A stretch of 64,000 nucleotides of DNA. Source: Bacteriovoracaceae bacterium (GTDB taxonomy: Bacteria > Bdellovibrionota > Bacteriovoracia > Bacteriovoracales > Bacteriovoracaceae). Under the pieces are notes generated by a model. The model made no database searches and had not been told where the DNA came from. It saw only the letters and a program-made list of their open reading frames with translations. The stretch is taken from assembly GCA_947446575.1 (NCBI GenBank), contig CANFHC010000009.1, positions 62,001 to 126,000 on the forward strand, read 5' to 3'. This document shows, piece by piece, positions 29,013 to 37,567 of the stretch. The translations under genes and the position numbers were made by a program. Every line of letters starts with the position of its first letter. Position 1 is the stretch's first letter.

Positions 29013-29261
29013 ATGGCCAATAAAAAAATGAAACACAAATTAAATGTACCTGGAGCTTGGTATTGTACTGATCCAGACGATGATAATGGAGAAGGTTGCA
29101 TTGCTTGTAATGTTTGTTATACCGGAGCGCCGGAATTCTTTAAAGAAGATGAAGATGGAAATGCTTATATTTCAAAACAACCTGTGAGTGCTGAAGACAT
29201 CGCACTTTGCCAGGAACAATTAGAAGCATGTCCTGTGGCCTCAATCGGAAAAGATGGTTAA
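29013..29261 (+). CDS. small ferredoxin with one [4Fe-4S] motif
   Basis: 82 residues. The cluster ligands are probably Cys29, Cys32 and Cys35 (GCIACNVC) and Cys73 (ACPVASI), the arrangement of single-cluster ferredoxins. Cys18 (WYCTDP) and Cys66 (ALCQEQ) are extra; they could form a disulfide or contribute to another site. The ATG at 29013 follows a GGAGG site; an ATG 15 bases upstream has none. The gene is divergent from the phosphohexomutase across about 130 bp and overlaps the antiporter gene by eight bases. The electron partner is unknown. Confidence 0.85.
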   Translation: MANKKMKHKLNVPGAWYCTDPDDDNGEGCIACNVCYTGAPEFFKEDEDGNAYISKQPVSAEDIALCQEQLEACPVASIGKDG

Positions 29262-30546
29262 ACCGCAACCACATTTGATAGAATACCTTTCTACTATTTT
29301 ATTTTTTATAGCGATTCTTCACACTTTTTTAGTCAGTAAGTTTGAAAGGATCGCTCATAATTACCAACAAAATTCTCTTCCTCATAAAATTTGGCATCTG
29401 CTTTCTGAAGTTGAATTGGTGTTTGGAATTTGGTCTATCGTTTTTCTTGTACTTTATAATCTTCTTGATAGTCCCTACTCAGCATTGGATTATTTCGAAT
29501 CTCTCAATTTTACCGAACCGGCCTTTATTTTTGTTATCATGTGTATTGCGGCTACAAGGCCAGTTATTTATTTTGCCGAAAAAATTATTTTTTATTCATC
29601 AAAGCTAATTCCATTTTCTGAACGAATGTCATTTTATATTGCCACATTAATTGTGGGCCCACTTTTAGGCTCTTTTATCACTGAACCTGCGGCAATGACA
29701 GTGACGGCACTCATTTTATTAAATGGTCTCTATAAAGAATCTATTTCTCTTAAATTCAAATACGCTACAATTGCGTTGTTGTTTGTGAACGTTTCGATTG
29801 GAGGCACTCTTACTCATTTTGCGGCTCCTCCTGTTTTGATGGTTGCTACTAAATGGAATTGGGACACTCTTTTTATGTTAGAGCACTTTGGTTATAAATC
29901 AGTGCTTGCTATCTTTATTTCAACATTTTTCTATGCCAGAATTTTTAAAAAAGAATTACTTGGACCAATGAAAAAAAAGAAATCACACGATACTTCTTTA
30001 ATTCCTAAAAAATGGAAAATTGCAGTTCATCTTTTTTTTCTTTTATCTGTGGTTGCCACTGCTCATCATCCAATGGTTTTTAGTATTCTCTTTATAATCT
30101 TTTTAGTTTTTGTCGCAAAAACAAAAAAGTATCAAGACAAATTAAAAATAAAAGAATCGCTCTTAGTCGCTTTTTTCCTAGCGGGACTCATTTGCTTGGG
30201 AACGATTCAGGCATGGTGGCTAAAGCCGCTACTTTCCAAGATGGGAGATTTAGTTCTTTTTTTAGGAGCGACAACGCTTACAAGTATTACAGACAATGCG
30301 GCGTTAACTTATTTGGGTTCATTAGTTGAATTAAGTGATTCTTCAAAATATGCTTTGGTCGCGGGAGCTGTCGCAGGTGGGGGACTAACTGTTATAGCAA
30401 ACGCACCTAATCCAGCAGGTTTTGGAATATTACGTGAAAGTTTTGGCAGTGATGGTATCAATCCTGTTAAATTATTTGTCTGGGCCATCATTCCAACAAT
30501 TATCGGAGTTATGGCCTTGCTTTTTTTGCCGACTATAAACTTTTAG
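29254..30546 (+). CDS. putative Na+/H+ antiporter (Na_H_antiport_3 type)
   Basis: 430 residues with about 11-12 hydrophobic segments, an inner-membrane protein. The segment FITEPAAMTVTALILLNGLYK and the following VSIGGTLTHFAAPPVLMVATKW match the Pfam Na_H_antiport_3 family, as does the C-terminal TSITDNAALTYLGSLVEL and VIANAPNPAGFGIL. In this superfamily the helix-breaking residues in the two Ala/Asn/Thr-Asp segments form the ion pathway. Start lies inside the ferredoxin gene (ATGGTTAA overlap); the 3' end overlaps that of ilvE by 14 bp, tail to tail. Transport activity is inferred from family only. Confidence 0.85.
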   Translation: MVKPQPHLIEYLSTILFFIAILHTFLVSKFERIAHNYQQNSLPHKIWHLLSEVELVFGIWSIVFLVLYNLLDSPYSALDYFESLNFTEPAFIFVIMCIAATRPVIYFAEKIIFYSSKLIPFSERMSFYIATLIVGPLLGSFITEPAAMTVTALILLNGLYKESISLKFKYATIALLFVNVSIGGTLTHFAAPPVLMVATKWNWDTLFMLEHFGYKSVLAIFISTFFYARIFKKELLGPMKKKKSHDTSLIPKKWKIAVHLFFLLSVVATAHHPMVFSILFIIFLVFVAKTKKYQDKLKIKESLLVAFFLAGLICLGTIQAWWLKPLLSKMGDLVLFLGATTLTSITDNAALTYLGSLVELSDSSKYALVAGAVAGGGLTVIANAPNPAGFGILRESFGSDGINPVKLFVWAIIPTIIGVMALLFLPTINF

Positions 30547-31609
30547 GCTCAACCATCGATACCCACATGTATTTATCTTCTGCTCTTCCTTCTTGAATCG
30601 AAAGAAGCGATTCACGCAATTGTAATGCTATTTTTCCTTCTTGATGAAGTAGTGGATAACGCTCTCCAGTTTCTTCAGCAAGATAATCAATTGGAGCGAT
30701 AATGGCAGCAGTTCCACAAGCAAACGCTTCAGTACATACACCTTTTTTAATATCGCTAATGAAATCGTCGATATCCATTTTTCGCTCGACAACTTTTAGG
30801 CCAGCATCGCGAGCTAGTGTGATGATTGATTTACGAGTGATCCCTTCAAGAATTGTATCGTTAATTTCTGGAGTATGAAGTTCACCGTTTACTACTGCAA
30901 AAAAATTCATCCCAGACATTTCTTCAATATATTTTTTATCGCGGCCATCGAGCCATAAAGTTTGCACTAATCCTAATTGTTTTGTTTTGATAGCGGCCAA
31001 CAAGCTGGCAGCATAATTTCCACCGGCCTTAGCGTAACCTGTTCCGCCTGGAAATGCGCGAGCACCATGACGTTCAATTAAAACTGAAAGTCCACCAGCA
31101 CTAAAATAAGATCCAGAAGGACTTGCAATAACCATAAAACGAAATTTTTCTGAAGGCTTAATTCCCAAGGCTTCTTCAGTCGCAAACATAAAGGGACGAA
31201 GATAGAGTGATTCACCTGAGCGTCTTGGAACAAAATCTGAAGAGTAAGCAGTCACTTCAAAACAAGCTTTCATAAACAATTCAATAGGAATGTGCGGCAT
31301 GGCCATGCGTTCTGCTGAACGATTAAAGCGCAGGTGATTTTCATCTGGACGGAAAATAAAAGGACCAAGCCCACCAACTCTATAAGCTTTCATTCCTTCG
31401 AATATTTCTTGAGCGTAATGCAGAACCTTTGCATTGGGGAACATAGAAATTGGGCCATACGGAATGAGCTCTAGTTCGCCCCATTTACCATTTTCATATG
31501 TACAACTGGCCATTATGGGTGACATTACTGAACCAAAGCCTAAATTTTCGGGGAGTGAAAAGTTTTTCAGCGCAGGTCCAATCGCAGCATCAATTCTTAT
31601 GTGAGTCAT
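30533..31609 (-). CDS. ilvE: branched-chain amino acid aminotransferase
   Basis: 358 residues, class IIb (eukaryote-like) BCAT length. A PLP enzyme transferring the amino group of Leu, Ile and Val to 2-oxoglutarate. The N-terminal segment ALKNFSLPENLGFGSVMSP is followed by LHYAQEIFEGMKAYR, the PLP lysine Lys194 in GTGYAKAGGNYAAS, LWLDG, and the C-terminal EAFACGTAAIIAPI. A TTG 12 bases upstream extends the frame; the ATG at 31609 begins with MTHIRID and is preferred. It is divergent from cheA over a 216-bp region that holds a sigma-28-like promoter on the opposite strand. Confidence 0.95.
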   Translation of the reverse strand: MTHIRIDAAIGPALKNFSLPENLGFGSVMSPIMASCTYENGKWGELELIPYGPISMFPNAKVLHYAQEIFEGMKAYRVGGLGPFIFRPDENHLRFNRSAERMAMPHIPIELFMKACFEVTAYSSDFVPRRSGESLYLRPFMFATEEALGIKPSEKFRFMVIASPSGSYFSAGGLSVLIERHGARAFPGGTGYAKAGGNYAASLLAAIKTKQLGLVQTLWLDGRDKKYIEEMSGMNFFAVVNGELHTPEINDTILEGITRKSIITLARDAGLKVVERKMDIDDFISDIKKGVCTEAFACGTAAIIAPIDYLAEETGERYPLLHQEGKIALQLRESLLSIQEGRAEDKYMWVSMVEPKSL

Positions 31610-31767
31610 TTTTATATCCAAATTATGAGTGAAAATCAGGGCTATTATATCTGATATTAAGGAAGAATCAAAAAAAAAGAGCTTCTTATTGAAAAACTCG
31701 GGTATTTCTTAAACATTTTTCAGGCAATTAGAGCTACTAATTAAAGTAAACTCAATATTGAAACTGA

Positions 31768-31794
31768 TCAACTTTTCATAGAGAGTTCCGATAA
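31768..31794 (+). promoter_or_regulatory. sigma-28 (FliA)-like promoter of chemotaxis locus 1
   Basis: TCAACTTT (31768-31775), 11 bases, then TCCGATAA (31787-31794). The enteric FliA consensus is TAAAGTTT-N11-GCCGATAA, so 6 of 8 and 7 of 8 positions match with exact spacing. Transcription would begin about 35 bases before the cheA ATG. A related element with the same geometry lies before the receptor gene at 57.3 kb. Confidence 0.6.
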
Positions 31795-31837
31795 ATCCAA
31801 TCAAGAAGACATGTTCCAAATTGATTAGGACTAAAGA

Positions 31838-33706
31838 ATGAATGAATTTGAAAAAGAAGTTAAGTTAGATTTTTTGGCCGAGGCGATTCAGCTATTAGAT
31901 GATGCTGAGCAAGCATTTTTAGCGCTTGAGAGCGATAAAAATAATAGCAATTTAATGAATGAAATCTTCAGGCTTGCACATAATTTGAAAGGGACTTCTA
32001 GGGCCGTTGGATTTGGAGATGTAGCCGAGTTCACACATGAGATGGAAAATCTCATTTTAAAAGTTAAAGAAGGGCATATTCAAATTACTGATGAGATAGT
32101 TTCACTTTTATTAGAATGTAATGATCATGTGAGTGTCATGATTAAAACGTTAAACATGGATCTTGATTCTCGTTGCAGCTCTACAGATATCATTGCAAAA
32201 ATTCACCTCGCTTTATCTGGAGATTTAAAATCAGCAACTGTAGTAGAAGTTCCCAAGGCAGACCAATTTGTCGAAGAACACTCTTTTGATGCAGAAGGAA
32301 TTTCTGCTGAGGACATGGAGATACTAGAAAATTTCCAGCGTGATTTAGATGCTCCCAAAGAGCCTATGAGTGCAGAACAAAAAGAAGAAAGAGCGCAATC
32401 ATTTTTTCCAACTGAAGCTCCTAAAGTTAATTTACAAGTAATACCTGCGGCAACTCCTACTCCTGAAATTCATCCTGAAACAAAAAAGGCACCAGTCAAT
32501 AAGGGCGCTTCAGAAGATGATAGTATTCGCGTAAGTTTAGCCAGAGTTGAAATGCTTAACAACGTCGTTGGAGAGTTGGTTATTATTCAAACGGTTTTAA
32601 ATCAGCACAGAGATGAAGTGCATAATCCGTTAATGCTGAAATCCCTTTCTCATTTAGCAAAACTCTCTAAAGAAATTCAAAATATTTCAATGAGCTTACG
32701 AATGGTTCCATTGAAACAGACATTACAAAAAATGCAAAGGATTGTGCGTGATACTTCAAAAGCTTTGGATAAAAAAGTTCATTTAGAGCTTATTGGTGAA
32801 GAAACAGAAATTGATAAAACAGTTCTTGAACATCTCGCTGATCCACTTGTTCATATTGTAAGAAATGCTGTGGACCATGGACTTGAGTCAACTGCAGAAC
32901 GAATTTTGGCAGGTAAAGGCGAAGAGGGAATTGTTTCCATTAAAGCGTTTCATGAAGGAAATAACCTCGTTATCGAAATCCGCGATGATGGAAAAGGAAT
33001 CAACCCTAAAATTATTCGCGAAAAAGCTATTGAGAAAAAAGTTATCTCGGCCAATGCCAATATGAGTGATGATGATCTCGTCAATTTGATTTTCCATCCA
33101 GGATTTTCAACTAAAGCAGAAGTTTCAGAAATTTCTGGTCGCGGGGTGGGAATGGATGTTGTTAAAACAAATATTGAAAAGCTCTCTGGTGAAGTAAAAG
33201 TTGTGACTGAGCTAGGAAAAGGATCTGTCTTTAAAGTTGTTCTTCCTCTGACATTAGCGATTATCGAAGCGATGGTAACTAAAGTGGGTGATGAACGCTA
33301 TATTATTCCTTTGGGGCAAGTTTACGAATCATTATCACCAACGGCCGATCTGGTTCATCATGTTAATGGTATAGGTGATTGTTTAAAAATTCGCGGTGAA
33401 GTTATCCCAATGTTCAAAGTGAGTACTGCTCTTCAGCGCCCGATGAAAGATAAACCAATTCATGAGCAGATTGCCATCATCGTTAATTCAGATGATCGCA
33501 ATTTTGCTGTTTTAGTTGATGATATTTTACATCAGCAACAAGTCGTTATTAAAAAACTAGGTGAAGAAATTAAAAATCAAAAAGGATTCATGGGAAGTTC
33601 TATCTTAGGTGATGGTCGTCCAGCATTTATTTTAGATTTATTAGAATTGTTTTCGGGATCGATGAAAAAGAAAAAATCAAATTTTACAGAAGAATTGGCA
33701 GCATAG
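31838..33706 (+). CDS. cheA: chemotaxis histidine kinase CheA
   Basis: 622 residues. The Hpt domain has phospho-acceptor His48 in RLAHNLKGTSRAVGF. A linker (about 120-225) shows no clear CheY-binding P2 domain. The dimerisation helices start with SIRVSLARVEMLNNVVGELV. The kinase domain has N-box HIVRNAVDHGLES, G1 DDGKGINPK and G2 GRGVGMDVVKTNIEKLSGE. A C-terminal CheW-like regulatory domain (YIIPLGQVYESL, IRGEVIPMFKV) ends the protein. An AGGA site precedes the ATG. First gene of locus 1, followed by cheW after 10 bp. The kinase would serve both chemotaxis loci, since locus 2 has no CheA. Confidence 0.95.
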   Translation: MNEFEKEVKLDFLAEAIQLLDDAEQAFLALESDKNNSNLMNEIFRLAHNLKGTSRAVGFGDVAEFTHEMENLILKVKEGHIQITDEIVSLLLECNDHVSVMIKTLNMDLDSRCSSTDIIAKIHLALSGDLKSATVVEVPKADQFVEEHSFDAEGISAEDMEILENFQRDLDAPKEPMSAEQKEERAQSFFPTEAPKVNLQVIPAATPTPEIHPETKKAPVNKGASEDDSIRVSLARVEMLNNVVGELVIIQTVLNQHRDEVHNPLMLKSLSHLAKLSKEIQNISMSLRMVPLKQTLQKMQRIVRDTSKALDKKVHLELIGEETEIDKTVLEHLADPLVHIVRNAVDHGLESTAERILAGKGEEGIVSIKAFHEGNNLVIEIRDDGKGINPKIIREKAIEKKVISANANMSDDDLVNLIFHPGFSTKAEVSEISGRGVGMDVVKTNIEKLSGEVKVVTELGKGSVFKVVLPLTLAIIEAMVTKVGDERYIIPLGQVYESLSPTADLVHHVNGIGDCLKIRGEVIPMFKVSTALQRPMKDKPIHEQIAIIVNSDDRNFAVLVDDILHQQQVVIKKLGEEIKNQKGFMGSSILGDGRPAFILDLLELFSGSMKKKKSNFTEELAA

Positions 33707-33716
33707 GAGTATCACA

Positions 33717-34214
33717 ATGGAAAAAGACAACGTCACGAAAATGAAAAGAACAAATGCAGAGCTAAGTCGTTTTATCGAATTTAGTCTGGGGCGTGAAGAT
33801 TACGCAATTCCTTTATTGATGGTTAGAGAAGTTATCTCTGTTCCGGATACAACACCAATTCCAAAGTCTCCAGGACACTTTTTAGGAATTATGAATTTAC
33901 GCGGACAAGTTATCTCTGTTGTAGATTTAAGAAAAAAATTAAAAGTTGAAGCAAAACAAGATAAAGAAGAGGCTGTTATCATCGTTGATATCGGCGGAAT
34001 GAATATTGGTGTCGTTGTTGATTCAATCAACAAAGTTCTAGCTTTTTCATCTGATGAAGTCAGTGAAATGCCAGAAGTTGAAAACCAAGTAAATACCCAT
34101 TTTATTTTTGGTGTTTATAAAAAAGAGAATTCACTTACTGTGCTTTTAGATATCGCAAAGGTTTTAGACCTAAAAGATTTAGAAGCAATAACGGGCTCAA
34201 AAAAAGCAGCTTAA
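33717..34214 (+). CDS. cheW: chemotaxis coupling protein CheW
   Basis: 165 residues, one CheW domain. Links receptors to CheA in the membrane or cytosolic array. It shows EFSLGREDYAIPLLMVREVI, the family core GIMNLRGQVISVVDLRKKL, and GVVVDSINKVLAF. An AGGAG site lies just before the ATG. It sits between cheA and the CheR fusion gene, all on one strand with short gaps. It is of ordinary length, in contrast with the three-domain CheW protein at 61 kb. Confidence 0.93.
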   Translation: MEKDNVTKMKRTNAELSRFIEFSLGREDYAIPLLMVREVISVPDTTPIPKSPGHFLGIMNLRGQVISVVDLRKKLKVEAKQDKEEAVIIVDIGGMNIGVVVDSINKVLAFSSDEVSEMPEVENQVNTHFIFGVYKKENSLTVLLDIAKVLDLKDLEAITGSKKAA

Positions 34215-34251
34215 TTTTTTAAAAAGCGTTTGAATTTTATAGAGGTTTCGG

Positions 34252-36123
34252 ATGTCTCAAGCTCAGGTTGGTATTGTCAGTAAAGATTTTGTGTCGGTCA
34301 TTGATAAAGTATCAACTATCGTTCACAAAATTTCAGGTAACCGTTTAGGTGAAAAACAAGCCTATATGGTTGAGACAAGAGTTAAAAAACGCATGATTGA
34401 GTTAGGGATGAGAGATGCCTCAGAGTACTTGCAATACATTGATCAAAACTATGAGAAAGAGTCTGGCGTTTTAGTAGGACTGATTACAACCCATCATACA
34501 TTTTTCTTTAGAGAGTTTCCGCATTTTGAAATTTTAAAAAAAATATTGCCAGAACTATGTGCAATGACAAAAAAACGTGGAGAAAAATGTATAAAAGTTT
34601 GGTCAGCAGCTTGTAGTAGAGGGCAAGAAGTTTATTCTCTTGCAATGTTTTTAGATTACCATCTACCACAAATAGATCCCTCAATGACTTATAAAATTTT
34701 AGGGACAGATATTGATAGCGACTCTGTAAAGGTTGCTACTAATGGAGTCTATCATCAAAATGAGATCAAAGAAGTTCCCATGAATTACTTGGGAAATAAT
34801 TGGGCAAAAGGTACTGGCGATATTGCGATGTATGTAAAAGTAAAAAATGTTATCAAAGACAAATGCGAATTTCGCCCTGGAAATTTGCTCAAAATTTCAG
34901 ATGCCGTGAAGATAGAAAAGTTTGATGTTATTTTTTGCCGTAACGTTTTTATTTATTTTGAATCTCATCAAGTTGAGCAAATAACGAAAGACTTGATGAA
35001 CCACCTTTATCCTACAGGGGTATTTTTTTCGGGAATTTCAGAACCATTATCAGGATTAAAATTGGATGTGGTTTCAATTGGGCCGTCAGCCTATATGCAT
35101 AAGTCAATTCAATCAGCACCAGTAAAAAATTCTGGCGTAATATCGACTTCGATTTCAAGGCCACAGATGGTGCCAGCTCCAATGTCTTTGGCTCCAGAAA
35201 TATATAGAGTTATGTGTGTCGATGACTCCCCAAGTATTTTAACATTATTGAAAAAAGTTTTATGTATTGAGCAAGGGTTTGAAATTGTCGCTACGGCCAT
35301 AAATGGTAAAGACGCGATGGAAAAATTGAAAACGATAAAAGTTGATTTGGTCACTTTAGATATTCACATGCCTGAAATGGATGGTGTGACTTATCTCGAA
35401 AAAAACTTCAGCAAATTCCATCCACCAGTCGTTATTATTTCTTCTGCCTCTAGAGCAGATTCAGATGTTGCAATGAAGGTATTAAAATTAGGTGCCTCTG
35501 ATTATATTGAAAAGCCGGCCTTAAATAATTTAGAAGAGCGCGGTGAAGAAATTAGAACTAAATTGCGTTCAGTTGCTCAAGACTCGCACCGTAAACCAGT
35601 TATTTCAACGTTCGATCAAGATCATCAAAAACAATTTGTCATTTCTAATCCTGAAAAGAAAATTCGGTTAATGTTGGCGTCAATTTCTGATCTGCCGATG
35701 ATTAAAGCATTTGCTAAATCACTAGATTATTCACAACCTGGATCTGTTATTTTTTTTGAAGGGATGGGAGAAATTTTAGAAGCTGTGGTTAAAGAGCATA
35801 CAACGGATTTTAAGCAAAAAATAAAATACGTGAATTCACAAGATATAAAAATTGAACCTAATACTTTTTATTTTGCTGATTTTAAGACATGTTTCCCTGA
35901 TATGCATAAGAAATATTCGAGCTTTCCTTGTTCACTTTTAGCTTATGGAAGTATTTCTGCTCATTCAGCTAAAACAGTATCTGAGTGGAAAAACATTCAA
36001 ATTTTACTTGAAGATTTAGGAGAAAAATCAAATAAAACACATCCTCTGATGGCCTATTCAACTGACGTAGTACCGGCGACAAGTTTTCCTTATATGTCTT
36101 GTCGTTACTTGAGTACCAAGTAG
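34252..36123 (+). CDS. CheR methyltransferase - receiver - degenerate CheB-like fusion
   Basis: 623 residues. Residues about 10-285 are CheR-type: RLGEKQAYMVETRVKKRM, SAM-binding VWSAACSRGQEVYSLAM, and FDVIFCRNVFIYFE. The usual N-E-T of the receptor-binding/active segment is replaced by H-H-T (TTHHTFFFRE). Residues about 318-440 are a CheB-type receiver with acidic pair Asp324/Asp325 and phospho-site Asp370 (TLDIHMPEMDGV). Residues about 468-623 follow the length and hydrophobic pattern of the CheB methylesterase domain (IRLMLASISDLPMI, IKYVNSQDIKIEPNTFYFAD) but lack S-T-G-G, the catalytic His and the MGxDG Asp. The last domain is probably catalytically dead. A GAGG site precedes the start. 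The next gene is the active CheB. Confidence 0.8.
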   Translation: MSQAQVGIVSKDFVSVIDKVSTIVHKISGNRLGEKQAYMVETRVKKRMIELGMRDASEYLQYIDQNYEKESGVLVGLITTHHTFFFREFPHFEILKKILPELCAMTKKRGEKCIKVWSAACSRGQEVYSLAMFLDYHLPQIDPSMTYKILGTDIDSDSVKVATNGVYHQNEIKEVPMNYLGNNWAKGTGDIAMYVKVKNVIKDKCEFRPGNLLKISDAVKIEKFDVIFCRNVFIYFESHQVEQITKDLMNHLYPTGVFFSGISEPLSGLKLDVVSIGPSAYMHKSIQSAPVKNSGVISTSISRPQMVPAPMSLAPEIYRVMCVDDSPSILTLLKKVLCIEQGFEIVATAINGKDAMEKLKTIKVDLVTLDIHMPEMDGVTYLEKNFSKFHPPVVIISSASRADSDVAMKVLKLGASDYIEKPALNNLEERGEEIRTKLRSVAQDSHRKPVISTFDQDHQKQFVISNPEKKIRLMLASISDLPMIKAFAKSLDYSQPGSVIFFEGMGEILEAVVKEHTTDFKQKIKYVNSQDIKIEPNTFYFADFKTCFPDMHKKYSSFPCSLLAYGSISAHSAKTVSEWKNIQILLEDLGEKSNKTHPLMAYSTDVVPATSFPYMSCRYLSTK

Positions 36124-36133
36124 GTAGAAGAAT

Positions 36134-37567
36134 ATGCAAAAGATAAAATCAAAAGAACTAATGTCAAAAAAAAATGGTGGTGAATTTTTGATCGAACTTG
36201 ATCATGGAGACAGTTTTGTTTCATTTCATACGAAATCAGATGATTGTTTTGGATTCTATTTAAAAAAAGGTGATTTGCAAAAATCGATAATTGAATCTTT
36301 AATTTCGAAAATTGAAAGTGAGATCTCAAACGTTGAGCTAGTCAAATCTGAAGTCAAAATAATCACAAATAGCATCAGCATAAAAATATTTGAAGAAGTT
36401 TTCACTGCAAAACGATTTTCTAATATTAAAAAAGTAGAAAAAGAAGGCACAGTAGAAGTTATGTTCTTACCAGTGTTAAATAAAGTCAGAGTTAGCAAAG
36501 AGCCAATCGTTGAAGTGGTAAATTTTAAATTTAAAGTTTTAATTGTTGATGACTCTAAAACTATTAGAAATATTTTATCCCGCATTTTTTCCAGTGATCC
36601 TGGATTTGAAGTCTGTGCAATGGCTGAAAAACCTTCCGACGTTGAGGCTTTAATTTTAAAACACAAGCCAGATGTTATTACCATGGATATCCACATGCCA
36701 GAAATGGATGGTGTGGCCCTTTTGAAAATTATAGCTCCCAAATTTAATATTCCAACCGTAATGATCTCGTCTATAAGTATGGCCGAAGGACCGATGGTTC
36801 TTGAAGCCTTAGAGCACGGTGCGATCGATTATATTCAAAAGCCAGAACTTTCGGAAATTGAAAGTGTGACTCCGCTTATTTTAGAAAAAGTTCGAACCGC
36901 GGCAAAGGCCAATTTGAAAAAGTCAGTGCGCAATAGAAATGCAAAAACGGTTCAGACAAAATTTACGTGCGATTTAAATTCACTGATTGTACTAGGATCT
37001 TCCACGGGAGGGACCGAGGCTATAAGAGAAATTATCACGGCCCTGCCCAATCAAATTCCTCCGATGTTAATTGTCCAGCATATCCCAGCAGTCTTTTCAG
37101 CAGCATTCGCTAAAAGAATGAATGACCTTTGCTCCTTTGAAGTTAAAGAAGCTGCTCATGGTGATGAAGTGCGTGCTAATCGTATTCTGATTGCTCCTGG
37201 AGGGCAGCAGATGAAGTTCGTTTATAAAAATGGAAAAGGGTTTGTAGAAATCAATGACGATGCTCCGGTCAATAGATTTAAGCCTTCAGTTGATTATATG
37301 TTTATGTCAGTTGCTAAAAATTTGTATACACATACGATCGCCATTATTTTAACGGGAATGGGAAAGGATGGAGCACGTGGAATGCAGGAACTTAGATCTC
37401 TTGGAGTTCGCACCATTGCTCAAGATGAACAGTCCTCAGTTGTATTCGGTATGCCCAAAGAGGCGATTGCGTTGGGAGCAGCGGAATTTGTAGAATCTCT
37501 ATCTGAAATTGCAGAGAGAACGACTCTTTTAACCCTAGAGCGATCTCAGATTAAAAAAATTAGTTAA
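36134..37567 (+). CDS. cheB: CheB methylesterase with extra N-terminal CheD-like domain
   Basis: 477 residues, about 130 longer than usual. Residues about 133-250 are the receiver (Asp139/Asp140, phospho-site Asp185, Lys236). Residues about 282-470 are the methylesterase with triad Ser290 (GSSTGG), His316 (VQHIP) and Asp412 (TGMGKDGARG), so it should deamidate/demethylate receptors. Residues 1-125 are extra. Their order of strands, the spacing of GEF-LIELDHGDSFVSF and the closing VEVMFLPVLNKVRVSK recall CheD, but the CheD catalytic Cys and His are absent. That match is inference. The stop overlaps that of the convergent deacetylase gene by four bases. An N-terminal start without strong ribosome site lies 10 bp after the previous stop. 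Confidence 0.88.
   Translation: MQKIKSKELMSKKNGGEFLIELDHGDSFVSFHTKSDDCFGFYLKKGDLQKSIIESLISKIESEISNVELVKSEVKIITNSISIKIFEEVFTAKRFSNIKKVEKEGTVEVMFLPVLNKVRVSKEPIVEVVNFKFKVLIVDDSKTIRNILSRIFSSDPGFEVCAMAEKPSDVEALILKHKPDVITMDIHMPEMDGVALLKIIAPKFNIPTVMISSISMAEGPMVLEALEHGAIDYIQKPELSEIESVTPLILEKVRTAAKANLKKSVRNRNAKTVQTKFTCDLNSLIVLGSSTGGTEAIREIITALPNQIPPMLIVQHIPAVFSAAFAKRMNDLCSFEVKEAAHGDEVRANRILIAPGGQQMKFVYKNGKGFVEINDDAPVNRFKPSVDYMFMSVAKNLYTHTIAIILTGMGKDGARGMQELRSLGVRTIAQDEQSSVVFGMPKEAIALGAAEFVESLSEIAERTTLLTLERSQIKKIS

Noticed and set aside
36256-36741. 161-codon antisense frame over the cheB N-terminus
   Set aside because: No ribosome site, no protein-like pattern beyond the complement of the cheB coding sequence.
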